A DNA stretch of 64,000 nucleotides from Flavobacterium sp. W4I14. GTDB lineage: Bacteria > Bacteroidota > Bacteroidia > Sphingobacteriales > Sphingobacteriaceae. The stretch covers positions 558,001-622,000 of the forward strand of contig JAUSZU010000001.1 in assembly GCA_030817875.1 (NCBI GenBank), written 5' to 3'. Positions 47,925 to 55,927 of this stretch are shown piece by piece (position 1 is the first letter of the stretch; every line of letters begins with the position of its first letter). The notes under the pieces are model-generated. The model saw nothing but the letters and a program-made list of their open reading frames with translations, had not been told where the DNA came from and did no database searches. The translations under genes and the position numbers were made by a program.

Positions 47925-48182
47925 CTATTCCAGCCCAGCGCTAAAGTCTATTCCGAAATCAAAATCAAGAAGTTCTGTCGGATGGATTTTTAAACCTATT
48001 GCCAATCTCACTAATGTAATAAAACTGGGGCTGGTTTCTCCATTTTCATATTTAATAATATCTCCGGTATTCACTCCACTTCTTTTGTAAAATTCACGAT
48101 AAGAAAGGTTCTGTTTCTCTTTTAAAGATTTTAAATGCTGACCGAATCTTTTCAGAATTATTTTTTCTTTCTCACTAATCAT
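47925..48182 (-). CDS. XRE-type helix-turn-helix regulator
   Basis: 85 residues: an N-terminal helix (LKRFGQHLKSLKEKQNLSYR) and an HTH_3 unit with FYKRSGVNTGDIIKYENGET, PSFITLVRLAIGLKIHPTELL, over about 10-66. The final 20 residues are acidic. Such small XRE proteins act as repressors of neighbouring genes. It is divergent from the promoter and structured RNA that start about 70 bases upstream, so it may control that RNA. No partner toxin or phage gene is adjacent. Confidence 0.88.
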   Translation of the reverse strand: MISEKEKIILKRFGQHLKSLKEKQNLSYREFYKRSGVNTGDIIKYENGETSPSFITLVRLAIGLKIHPTELLDFDFGIDFSAGLE

Positions 48183-48248
48183 TTCATTGCTAATAAAATA
48201 TAGTTGGCAATGTCTTTGATATTTTATTTAAAAACGTCATGCAATTAC

Positions 48249-48279
48249 TTGACATTTAACTTTTTTTTATTTACATTTA
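48249..48279 (+). promoter_or_regulatory. Promoter reading into structured RNA
   Basis: TTG at 48249-48251 and TACATTTA at 48272-48279 are 20 bases apart, close to the TTG-N19-21-TAnnTTTG pattern of Bacteroidota. The expected start is about 48284-48287. It faces away from the XRE gene and points into the RNA at 48285-48495. Confidence 0.6.
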
Positions 48280-48284
48280 CGTAA

Positions 48285-48495
48285 TAAAAAATAAAACCAG
48301 TAAAGGTAAAATTAAGAGTCTTGCAACCTCAAATCTCACGCCGTTGGAGCAGGACAGCAGATTTTATCCCATTTCTTATAGCGGAATTGCTATCTTTAGC
48401 TTTCCAAAATAAGAGTGGGCTTCTGCTGTAATTCCATTTCAACGTAAGGCGTGAGAAACATTATGAGGTTATGGTTTGGGAAGCCCACTTTTTCC
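48285..48495 (+). ncRNA. Structured RNA with alternative terminator (candidate 6S-like or leader RNA)
   Basis: A long rod can form: AACCTC (48325-48330) with GAGGTT (48465-48470), CTCACGCC (48335-48342) with GGCGTGAG (48448-48455), ACAGCAGA (48354-48361) with TCTGCTGT (48422-48429), and an inner ATAGC/GCTAT hairpin (about 48379-48393). An overlapping 10-bp pair, AGTGGGCTTC (48414-48423) with GAAGCCCACT (48480-48489), is followed by five T. It competes with the rod, so two exclusive folds are possible. The length and rod shape recall 6S-type RNAs, and the exclusive folds recall riboswitch-like leaders; I cannot choose. It starts at the promoter above and ends 31 bases before a small ORF at 48526. 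Confidence 0.6.
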
Positions 48496-48525
48496 TCTCT
48501 CCGCCAAGACTCATAACATACGATT

Positions 48526-48693
48526 ATGAGCAAACAAAAAATAAATTCGATTAACTGGTTGATACTGCCTGAAGCGGATATGTTCCATTATGTTATTTTA
48601 ATGGTTTGCCATTTTCAAGTATTTCTATATCAGTCCCTTTTAAATTGTCCGTTTGATCGGCTTTATGCCTTGAAACCGAAGAATCCTGAGTAG
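48526..48693 (+). CDS. Small ORF, 55 residues, ending in a duplicated peptide
   Basis: The ORF begins MSKQKINSINWLILPEA and ends FDRLYALKPKNPE. The last 12 residues recur, with only synonymous changes, in the reading frame at 49333-49374. It starts 31 bases after the structured RNA's T-run. No signal peptide is obvious, though residues 22-40 are hydrophobic. Function unknown; this could be a translated leader or a decayed gene. The 3' end is followed by the terminator at 48702-48772. Confidence 0.4.
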   Translation: MSKQKINSINWLILPEADMFHYVILMVCHFQVFLYQSLLNCPFDRLYALKPKNPE

Positions 48694-48701
48694 TTTTTTG
48701 G

Positions 48702-48772
48702 ATGGGGCAGGTTGGCCTTTTATGGCCGAAAATAAAATAGGTTCTTAATAATGATAGCCTGCCTCATTTTTT
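48702..48772 (+). terminator. Terminator-like hairpin, copy 1
   Basis: ATGGGGCAGG (48702-48711) pairs with CCTGCCTCAT (48758-48767), 10 bp with one G-U pair, followed by TTTTTT. A small GGCC-TTTTAT-GGCC hairpin lies in the 46-base loop, together with TAGGTTCTTAATAATGA, which recurs in copy 2. The stem sequence differs from copy 2 while pairing is kept. Confidence 0.7.
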
Positions 48773-49028
48773 GGTTGTTTTAGGACTTGGCGACTGGTTT
48801 CGTGGGGGTGTTTTTTGCCCTTCTTTCATCTATTTTTTTGCATTTGAAAAAATAATCGGTTTTGCCGTCATGGAACTGGTATGTCCGAATTTTTGGGTCT
48901 GGGTAGGGCTTTTTCCACTGTTATTTCCTTTTCCGCAAAATGGGTACAGTGGGTTTAGTTAGGGCTGGATATTCCCGGACGGTCTTTGCTTTGATCGATT
49001 TTTTATTTAAAGTATTTAATCCTGTAAT

Positions 49029-49322
49029 ATGAAGACCAATAGCAGTTATCTGCCGCTTTTTTTTCTCTGTGGAGCTTTTCTTTATACTCCATTGGCTGTG
49101 CTGAGTGTTTTTCCCTCGCAAGGTAAGGGGCGTGATGCTGTTACCGATCCTTTGCCTAGACCCGGCATATGTGCGCAGGTGGATTTAGTGGAGGTTAATG
49201 GTTGTGGGGTAAGGCCTTTTTTCTGTTTTGATGCTGCTTCTTTTCTACCTGAACAGGAGCAGTTCGGGGATGGTGATATTGGTTTAACGGATAAGCGGTT
49301 CTTTGCTTATGGGCTTAAGTAG
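49029..49322 (+). CDS. Small secreted Cys-containing protein, hypothetical
   Basis: 97 residues. An N-terminal hydrophobic signal (LPLFFLCGAFLYTPLAVLSV, about 8-27) is followed by a charged segment and ICAQVDLVEVNGCGVRPFFC with three Cys, then a mixed C-terminus. No family recognised. It lies between the two copies of the repeated element, upstream of the TlpA-like gene, and could be a small exported protein of the same locus. No clear start-proximal motif decides the ATG. Codon use is compatible with coding, but the evidence is thin. Confidence 0.45.
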   Translation: MKTNSSYLPLFFLCGAFLYTPLAVLSVFPSQGKGRDAVTDPLPRPGICAQVDLVEVNGCGVRPFFCFDAASFLPEQEQFGDGDIGLTDKRFFAYGLK

Positions 49323-49332
49323 CTTTTACCTT

Positions 49333-49374
49333 TTCGATCGGCTTTATGCGTTGAAGCCGAAGAATCCTGTATAA
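49333..49374 (+). repeat. Second copy of the FDRLYALKPKNP-coding segment
   Basis: Compared with 48652-48693 the two 42-base segments differ, before the last codons, at three positions, all third-codon positions (TTT/TTC, GCC/GCG, AAA/AAG). The frame is open from an ATG at 49309 and stops with TAA at 49372, a 21-residue peptide. The two copies lie 681 bases apart as direct repeats enclosing the 97-residue ORF. The segment could also form a CGGCTT/AAGCCG hairpin, but that pairing is not kept in copy 1, where A replaces G. Confidence 0.6.
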
Positions 49375-49384
49375 GGCCTGGCAA

Positions 49385-49437
49385 ATGTAGGGGAATAACT
49401 AGGTTCTTTAATAATGAAACAGTTCCCTGCATTTTTT
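49385..49437 (+). terminator. Terminator-like hairpin, copy 2, before the TlpA-SusCD operon
   Basis: ATGTAGGG (49385-49392) pairs with CCCTGCAT (49425-49432), extended by AA/TT past a bulged G, followed by TTTTTT. The loop holds TAGGTTCTTTAATAATGA, shared with copy 1. It ends 46 bases before the TlpA gene's start codon, so it is placed to attenuate that operon. Confidence 0.65.
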
Positions 49438-49482
49438 GTGATCGGGAGATCAGGATTACCCAATCAACTTAAACCAAACTTT

Positions 49483-50868
49483 ATGAAACAAACAACGATA
49501 GCTATCGTAAGGGGAATGTTATGGCCCGGCTTTTACGATGGAATTTTAAAAATATTTATCTTTTTTTTGCTGGTTCTGGCCCTATCCGCAAATAGGGTTA
49601 CCGCACAGGAAACCATGCCTGCCACCGGAATTGCCGTTGGCGGGGCGCTTCCTGATGAGATATGGAGAAATACCAATCGCTCTTTTTCAGGCGATACGGC
49701 TGCTAGGCCCGCGGAACACGAAACTAATTTAGTTACGCTAAGTAAGTACAGGGGCAAATTGATTCTGCTTGATTTCTGGGCGACGTATTGTGTGCCCTGT
49801 ATCTCCAATTTTCCAAAAATGAAATTATTGCAGGAGAAATACCGTAACGATCTTAAGGTTATCCTGGTTAATAACGAACCTGTTGCCAAGGCAGCAAAGT
49901 TTCTGCAAAAAAGGAAGAGCCAACATGGCGAGGAATTTACCGCTATCATGGCCGATACGCTGCTTAATAAAACTTTTCCCCACCGAACCATACCCCACTA
50001 TGTATGGATCGGCCGGAACGGAAAGGTGTTGGCGATAACAGGAGAGGAAGAAATTGAGGATGCCAAATTGTTGCATGCGCTTGCCGGTGAGGGCGGCACA
50101 TTGGTAAACAAAAAGAATATCGATCCGGCTTTACCTTTATTCAGTTCTGCAGATTTGCCTCGGGAGCATTTGCTGCGATACAGCCTTTTAACCAAGGGCA
50201 GGGTTTCTGGCATGGCGAGCGGTACGCAGCTTAGAAGAGCTAAGGAAACTGGCGTATTAGTGGGGCGCGCATTTACCAATACCGATTTTTTTAGCCTCTA
50301 TGGCACAATAGCCAGGGTACTCCAACGCCAATCGGGCCAGCGTTTTTCGGATAAACAGATCAGGTTTATAGGTACCGACTCGGCCAGGTTTTTACGTGAT
50401 ATATACAATTATGAGTTTGTTGTCCCCGAACGGTTTTCTGCCAAACTATACCCAATGATGCTGGATGACCTGAATACTTACTCGCCCTATGCGGCCACTT
50501 TCGAAAACCAAAAAATCGAATGCCTCATCCTGGAGCGTTATGGCACCGGGCGTGTTCCTTTAAGCGGGCAAGTTGATGAGAAAAGTTTGGGGCATTTGGA
50601 TGAGGCATCAGGTTCGCGGCGTGTGCTAAGCTTAAAAAATGTTCCTGTTGAAGTACTGGCAGATCAGCTGGAAAACCTGGAATGGAACCATGTACCAATC
50701 ATCAACAAAACCGGGATAAGCGAACGGATATCGCTTAAGATAAATGCATCGGGCAAGCTGCCTGAGGTAAATGCTGAACTAAAAAGCTACGGGCTGCGGT
50801 TAAGGCCGGTTAAGGTAAAAACAACTTTATTGGTTATCCGCGACCAGGTTAGCAAACCAACTTTATAA
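49483..50868 (+). CDS. TlpA-like thioredoxin fused to a DUF3738-like domain
   Basis: 461 residues from the ATG at 49483 (AACCAAA lies 5 bases upstream; an in-frame ATG at 49414 would start inside the terminator hairpin). A signal or anchor segment covers about 21-42. The TlpA/AhpC-type thioredoxin domain (about 50-195) has LLDFWATYCVPC with active Cys103 and Cys106. After a long spacer, the last 80 residues (LKNVPVEVLADQLE, HVPIINKTGI) resemble the DUF3738 C-terminus. TlpA proteins reduce or isomerise disulfides in the periplasm. It is 2 bases upstream of SusC 4, so a redox enzyme is coupled to an outer-membrane transporter. Confidence 0.85.
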   Translation: MKQTTIAIVRGMLWPGFYDGILKIFIFFLLVLALSANRVTAQETMPATGIAVGGALPDEIWRNTNRSFSGDTAARPAEHETNLVTLSKYRGKLILLDFWATYCVPCISNFPKMKLLQEKYRNDLKVILVNNEPVAKAAKFLQKRKSQHGEEFTAIMADTLLNKTFPHRTIPHYVWIGRNGKVLAITGEEEIEDAKLLHALAGEGGTLVNKKNIDPALPLFSSADLPREHLLRYSLLTKGRVSGMASGTQLRRAKETGVLVGRAFTNTDFFSLYGTIARVLQRQSGQRFSDKQIRFIGTDSARFLRDIYNYEFVVPERFSAKLYPMMLDDLNTYSPYAATFENQKIECLILERYGTGRVPLSGQVDEKSLGHLDEASGSRRVLSLKNVPVEVLADQLENLEWNHVPIINKTGISERISLKINASGKLPEVNAELKSYGLRLRPVKVKTTLLVIRDQVSKPTL

Positions 50869-50870
50869 AA

Positions 50871-53800
50871 ATGGTAATGAAAAATATACATATGCTGATT
50901 GTATTGATCGGCTTCTGCCCGATATTATTGTTCGGGCAGGAAACCTTTAGTGGTAAGGTTTTAAGTGCAGCCGATAGCGCTGCGGTGCCATCGAATATCG
51001 AAGTTGTTGGGGCTAATGGTCAGGTACGCAAATTCCAGACGGACATGAACGGAGTCTTTTCGGTTAAGCTGCCTGCTGGTACTTACCGTTTTTTGGCCAG
51101 GGCCGTTGGGTTCAGCGATTATTCCACTTCGGTTTCGCTCCCTTTGACCAGCGCCTTTGTGGCGAAGTTACGGCCGGCAGATAACCAGTTGAGTGATGTG
51201 ACAGTGAGCACCGGCTACCAGGTGTTGGATAGAACGCGTTCTACCGGATCATTTGATAAAATTACCAGGGCCAGGCTCGATCAACAGGTTGGAAAAAACA
51301 TAACCGATAGGTTAGAGGCCATTGGTAACGGGCTTACCTTCGATAGGAGTACTTCGGCTACGGGCAAGTTCTCTATCCGCGGCACCAGCACCATCCGTGG
51401 GCCACGGGATCCGCTTATCGTGGTAGATGATTTTCCTTATCCGGGCGATATAAACAATATCAATCCCGAGGATGTGGAAAGCATTACGGTTTTAAAAGAT
51501 GCCGCGGCGGCATCTATTTGGGGCACCCGCGCAGGGAACGGTGTTATTGTGATAACAACCAAAAAGGGCAGGAAGGATGCACCTTTTTCGGTCAGCTTCT
51601 CCAGCAGTCTCGGTTTTGTACAAAAGCCAGATATGCGTTATGAGCAGCGTATTTCTTCTGCTGATGCGCTTGATGTGGAGCAGTTTTTATACGGCAAGGG
51701 ATATTATACCAGTATGATCAACTCTTCACAAAAACCTGCCTTAACCCCTTTTGTGGAGCTGCTGATCTTAAATGCTGGCGGCAAGCTTTCTGACGCTGAT
51801 CTCTCGGCGGCAAAGGCAGGCTTCGCAGCGCATGATGTTTATGATGATTTTGACAGGTATGTTTACAAGGGTGGGTTTAACCAGCAATATGCACTCAGTC
51901 TAACTGGCGGGAGCGAAAAACACTCCTGGCTCATTTCCTCAGGTTACAACCATAATATTGATAACCTTGATGGGAAGAATGCCAGACAAAACCTGCGGGT
52001 TTCGAACAGTTTTACCCTGCTGCGCAACCTGAATTTAAATACCGTGTTTAGTTATACCGGCAGTAAGGTTAAAGCAGGCCGGCCCGGCATAGGGGGCATA
52101 TTGAGTACTTTGTCACTTTACCCATATGCTGCCTTTGCCGATGCCGGTGGAAACCCATTGCCGATTACCAAAAATTACAGGTCTGCCTATCTCGCTTCGC
52201 CCGCAGTAGCGCAACTTTTAGATTGGTCTTATTACCCGCTTTTGGATGATCAGTACACCGATAATACGGCAAGGCTAACGGACCTGATGGCCAATTTCGA
52301 CCTGGCTTATAAGCTACCGCTGGGTTTTAAGGTATCGCTTAAATATAATATTGAAGACCAGCAGACAACCAGAGCGGTATTGCAGGCGTTAGGGAGCTAT
52401 TATACCAGGAACCTGATCAATAGTTTTGCCCAGGTTGGCCCTGCCGGTGTCAGTTATCCGGTGCCTGTTGGTGCAGTTATGGATAGGAGCGAGGGCAGGC
52501 TGCGATCGGAGCAATACAGGGGCCAGCTGGATTTTAACCGGGCCTGGTCTTCCCATAGGTTGGATGGTTTGATCGGGGTAGAGTGGAGGAAGGCAAATTC
52601 AACAGGTACATCTGGCAGGATGTATGGCCTGGATACAGATAAACTCACCACGGGGCAAGTTGATTATACTCGTACTTTTCCCAATTCGGTAACCGGAAGT
52701 GCGGCCTATATTCCTGATGGTAACGGTCTGAGCCAATCGGCCAATAATTATTTTTCGCAGTTTGTAAATATGGCCTACACTTTTAAAGATACCTATACCC
52801 TGTCGGCCAGCGCACGGGCCGATGCTTCTAACCTGTTCGGGGTAGCCACAAACGACAAATTGAAACCTTTATGGAGTGTAGGCCTGGCCTGGGATATATC
52901 AAGAATGCCTTTCTTTAAGCTGGCCTTCGTCGATCAACTGAAATTCAGGTCCACGCTGGGTTTCAGCGGCAATGCCGACCCTTCTATGAGCGGGGTAAAT
53001 ACCATCCGTTACCAGGTTAATTCGCCTTATACCCTGTCTCCATATGCAATTTTTGATAAGTATGCCAACCCTGAATTGAGGTGGGAGACGGTAAGGATGC
53101 TTAATTTTGGTCTTGATATCAGTGTGCTCAAATCCAGGATTTCGGGCAGCCTGGAGTATTTTCGTAAGCATGGTTCCGATCTTTTCGGGATTTATCCGAT
53201 CGATTATACCACCGGAGTGGGCACAACGGTATTACGGAACGTTGCCGAAATTAAAGGGAACGGTTTCGATCTGCAACTAAATTCAAGGAACCTACAGGGC
53301 CGCATTACCTGGGGCACCTCGCTTAACCTTTCTGTTTATAAAGACAAAGTAGCTAAATATTACCTGCCCTCGGTACAGGGGAGTAACTTTTTGCAGTCTG
53401 ATGCGGTGGTATCAGGAGTGGAAGGATTGCCTGTATATTCCGTTTTTTCTTACCGTTGGGCGGGCTTAGATCACGCAACGGGCGAACCAATGGGCTTTGT
53501 TAACGGCCAGCCAAGTAAAATATACAGCAGTATTATCAGTGGCACCAAACTTTCCGACCTGGTTTTTCACGGCTCTGCGCTGCCACGGTATTTCGGCAAC
53601 ATGGTAAATGATTTTGGATTTGGGAACGTTACGCTCTCAATTGCGCTCAGTTTTAAGTTCGATTATTATTTCAGGCGCAAGGGTATCGATTATAGCAACC
53701 TGTTTACCAGCGGAAAGGGGCATGCAGATTTTGTAGACCGATGGAAAAACCCCGGCGATGAATCTTTTACCCAGGTGCCTTCAATGCCTTATCCGGTATC

Positions 53801-54071
53801 CAGCAGCAGGGAGTCTTTTTACCGGTTTGCTGAAGTGCTTATTGAAAAGGGCGACCATATCCGCATACAATATATCAACCTTGATTATGCTTTTGATAAG
53901 CCCCTTATCAAAAAGCTTGGGTTTAAAACGCTCCATGTTTTCGCCAACCTGGCCAATGTTGGGATAATTTATAGGGCGAACAAACAGCACCTCGACCCTG
54001 AGTATATAACCAGTGGCTTTAATCTTCCTCCTGGGCAGACTGTGTCTGTGGGGCTGAGGGCGGGCCTTTAA
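50871..54071 (+). CDS. susC-like: SusC/RagA-family TonB-dependent transporter 4
   Basis: 1066 residues with signal peptide (cleavage near Gly20-Gln23). The CarboxypepD_reg-like domain covers about 25-105. The plug has GKFSIRGTSTIRGPRDPLIVV and ITVLKDAAAASIWGTRAGNG. The barrel ends SVGLRAGL. No STN domain. It is 2 bases after the TlpA-DUF3738 gene and 11 before SusD 4, so the three are one transcript. The usual role is import of oligosaccharides or peptides; the redox neighbours here raise the alternative of a peptide or Cys-containing substrate. Start could also be the Met at residue 3. Confidence 0.94.
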   Translation: MVMKNIHMLIVLIGFCPILLFGQETFSGKVLSAADSAAVPSNIEVVGANGQVRKFQTDMNGVFSVKLPAGTYRFLARAVGFSDYSTSVSLPLTSAFVAKLRPADNQLSDVTVSTGYQVLDRTRSTGSFDKITRARLDQQVGKNITDRLEAIGNGLTFDRSTSATGKFSIRGTSTIRGPRDPLIVVDDFPYPGDINNINPEDVESITVLKDAAAASIWGTRAGNGVIVITTKKGRKDAPFSVSFSSSLGFVQKPDMRYEQRISSADALDVEQFLYGKGYYTSMINSSQKPALTPFVELLILNAGGKLSDADLSAAKAGFAAHDVYDDFDRYVYKGGFNQQYALSLTGGSEKHSWLISSGYNHNIDNLDGKNARQNLRVSNSFTLLRNLNLNTVFSYTGSKVKAGRPGIGGILSTLSLYPYAAFADAGGNPLPITKNYRSAYLASPAVAQLLDWSYYPLLDDQYTDNTARLTDLMANFDLAYKLPLGFKVSLKYNIEDQQTTRAVLQALGSYYTRNLINSFAQVGPAGVSYPVPVGAVMDRSEGRLRSEQYRGQLDFNRAWSSHRLDGLIGVEWRKANSTGTSGRMYGLDTDKLTTGQVDYTRTFPNSVTGSAAYIPDGNGLSQSANNYFSQFVNMAYTFKDTYTLSASARADASNLFGVATNDKLKPLWSVGLAWDISRMPFFKLAFVDQLKFRSTLGFSGNADPSMSGVNTIRYQVNSPYTLSPYAIFDKYANPELRWETVRMLNFGLDISVLKSRISGSLEYFRKHGSDLFGIYPIDYTTGVGTTVLRNVAEIKGNGFDLQLNSRNLQGRITWGTSLNLSVYKDKVAKYYLPSVQGSNFLQSDAVVSGVEGLPVYSVFSYRWAGLDHATGEPMGFVNGQPSKIYSSIISGTKLSDLVFHGSALPRYFGNMVNDFGFGNVTLSIALSFKFDYYFRRKGIDYSNLFTSGKGHADFVDRWKNPGDESFTQVPSMPYPVSSSRESFYRFAEVLIEKGDHIRIQYINLDYAFDKPLIKKLGFKTLHVFANLANVGIIYRANKQHLDPEYITSGFNLPPGQTVSVGLRAGL

Positions 54072-54082
54072 TTTTACGATTT

Positions 54083-55435
54083 ATGAAAAAGAAAAATAAT
54101 TTTGGATATTGGATTTTGCTGTGTGTGTTTTCTGCCGGAATTTTCGGTTGCCAGCAGCTTTTGGACGAAAAACCTGATCAACGGCTGGTGGTACCCTCAA
54201 CGCTGGGCGACTTCCAGGCCCTGATGGATAATTTTGGTGTGCTTAGCGCTAATGATCTGATCTCGGCAGAAATCTCAGCAGATGATTATTATCTTACCGA
54301 GGCCGACCTTGCTGCCCTGCCCAGTGAATATGAACGCAGGATGTACAGCTGGCAAAAAGATAATCTTTTTGAAGCCGGAAGCAATGACTGGGCCTATCTG
54401 TATAAAGCGGTATACTCCTGCAATGCGGTACTGGAGGGGCTGGAAGGTTCGGCAATTGCCAGGGATGTGAGTTTTAATAATGTAAAAGGGCAGGCGCTGG
54501 TGTACCGGGCGAAATGTTTTCTTCAGGGATTGGGCCTTTGGGCAAAGGCTTACCAGGTATCGGCTCCTTCGGATCTTGGTATCCCTTTACGCCCAAATGC
54601 CGATTTCAATGCGCCTTCTGGAAGGGCTACCGTACATGAGGGCTATCAAAAGGTACTTGCCGATCTCAGGTCAGCCGTGCCACTTTTGCCAGAAAAAGCG
54701 GTGAGCAGCACGCGGCCATCCAAGGCCAGCGCCTATGGTTTATTGGCGCGCACGCTTTTGTATATGGGAGACTATGCCGGGGCTGAAAGTTATGCCGATT
54801 CCTGCCTGCGGATCAGTCCCGCGCTTTTGGATTATAATAAACTTAACGCAGCAGACCGCTATCCGGTGGCACTTTTCAATCCTGAAGTGGTTTTTGCAAC
54901 CTTTGTTCCACCTTCAACAATCGTTACCAGCACCAGGGCAAAGATTGTTCCGGAGCTTTTATCAGCCTACCAGGCTGATGATTTAAGAAAGCAGGTATTC
55001 TATTTACAGAGTGCGGGCTTTTATTATTTTAAGGGAACCTATTTCCAGCCTGCACTTTTTTTCGGCCTGGCCAGTGATGAAATGTACTTAACCCTTGCGG
55101 AGTGCCAGGTCCGTAACGGAAAAGTAGATCTGGGCATGCAGACCCTGAACAAGCTTTTGGCTTTAAGGTTTAAAACAGGAACATTTGTGCATTTGGTGGC
55201 GGGTGATACGGCAACTGCACTGAGCATTGTGCTTAGCGAAAGGAGGAAAGAGCTGGTAATGAGGGGGCTGAGGTGGATGGATCTTAAACGATTAAATGCC
55301 GAAGGGAGGGGAATTGTGCTGAAGCGGACAGTAGGAGGAACAGTTTATACCTTGGCGCCAAACGATAAGCGTTATGCGCTGCCGTTACCTGAAGATATTA
55401 TTGCCCTTACCGGGATGCCACAGAATGAGCGATAA
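54083..55435 (+). CDS. susD-like: SusD/RagB-family lipoprotein 4, short type
   Basis: 450 residues with lipobox FGC (Cys23), shorter than most SusD proteins (500-600). The N-terminus DEKPDQRLVVPSTLGDFQAL and YKAVYSCNAVLEGLEG are typical of the subgroup found next to TlpA-SusC pairs. The late segment has LSERRKELVMRGLRWMDLKRL. It partners SusC 4. The reduced size suggests lost surface loops and a small ligand. It ends just before a strong terminator shared with the convergent minus-strand genes. Confidence 0.9.
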   Translation: MKKKNNFGYWILLCVFSAGIFGCQQLLDEKPDQRLVVPSTLGDFQALMDNFGVLSANDLISAEISADDYYLTEADLAALPSEYERRMYSWQKDNLFEAGSNDWAYLYKAVYSCNAVLEGLEGSAIARDVSFNNVKGQALVYRAKCFLQGLGLWAKAYQVSAPSDLGIPLRPNADFNAPSGRATVHEGYQKVLADLRSAVPLLPEKAVSSTRPSKASAYGLLARTLLYMGDYAGAESYADSCLRISPALLDYNKLNAADRYPVALFNPEVVFATFVPPSTIVTSTRAKIVPELLSAYQADDLRKQVFYLQSAGFYYFKGTYFQPALFFGLASDEMYLTLAECQVRNGKVDLGMQTLNKLLALRFKTGTFVHLVAGDTATALSIVLSERRKELVMRGLRWMDLKRLNAEGRGIVLKRTVGGTVYTLAPNDKRYALPLPEDIIALTGMPQNER

Positions 55436-55441
55436 AACAAC

Positions 55442-55466
55442 GGGCCCGGTTAATTTAACCGGGCCC
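55442..55466. terminator. Strong bidirectional terminator
   Basis: GGGCCCGGTTAA (55442-55453) and TTAACCGGGCCC (55455-55466) are a perfect 12-bp inverted repeat. It lies between the convergent stops of SusD 4 and the small secreted protein. CAAC/GTTG can extend the stem past a 2-base bulge. A T-rich stretch is weak on both sides. Confidence 0.9.
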
Positions 55467-55474
55467 ATGTTGAT

Positions 55475-55798
55475 TTACAATGCGCGTTTGGCCGGAGCGC
55501 CATCCCTTACATCGGCTGCACTGCTGCCGTAGGTATCGAAGATGTAATCAGTCAGCTTGTCCTGGGTATCTACCGATTCTGGTGTAATCAGGTAACAAGG
55601 TGCTGCGCTGCCCGAGTTACAGCTGGTGGGCGGGCTTAGCGTAGTAGAATACTCGTGCCCATCTGTAGCTTCAGATAACTGGTCGCCAACAAAATTCCAT
55701 TGGATGTCGGCTTTGGCTGATTTAAATGCACTGGTTGTAATGGTAAGGCCGAACCCCAATACGAGGGCTACGAGGCCTAAATTGATTTTTTTTAACAT
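55475..55798 (-). CDS. Small secreted DUF6520-like protein with two Cys
   Basis: 107 residues from the ATG at 55798; an in-frame ATG upstream would add 27 basic residues and bury the signal peptide. The signal peptide runs MLKKINLGLVALVLGFGLTI to about residue 27 (ending SAFKSAKA). The mature part has WNFVGDQLSEATDGHEYSTT, then SCNSGSAAPCYLI with two Cys 9 residues apart. This agrees with my memory of DUF6520, small exported proteins of Bacteroidota. It is the last gene of a minus-strand group with MauE-like and Crp-like genes. Disulfide formation by those neighbours is an inference. Confidence 0.7.
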   Translation of the reverse strand: MLKKINLGLVALVLGFGLTITTSAFKSAKADIQWNFVGDQLSEATDGHEYSTTLSPPTSCNSGSAAPCYLITPESVDTQDKLTDYIFDTYGSSAADVRDGAPAKRAL

Positions 55799-55927
55799 GG
55801 TATATAGTTTAAATTTCTGCCTGACGGTTGGGCCCAGGCAGCTGGCCGGTTTATGTTTTTTTCCTTTTGTTTTGGCCATCGGACTTTGTGGTTCTTTTCT
55901 TTGGGCTGGCCAGGCCCAGGTTGTCTG

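Noticed and set aside
48771..48962. 63-residue ORF with TTG start
   Set aside because: The start lies in the terminator's T-run region and the T/G-rich sequence gives a Phe/Trp/Val-rich product without further support.
49414..49482. Upstream ATG start for the TlpA-like gene
   Set aside because: It lies inside the terminator hairpin, and the ATG at 49483 follows an AACCAAA motif and yields a normal export segment.
55799..55879. Upstream start for the DUF6520-like gene
   Set aside because: It would add 27 basic residues in front of a good signal peptide.
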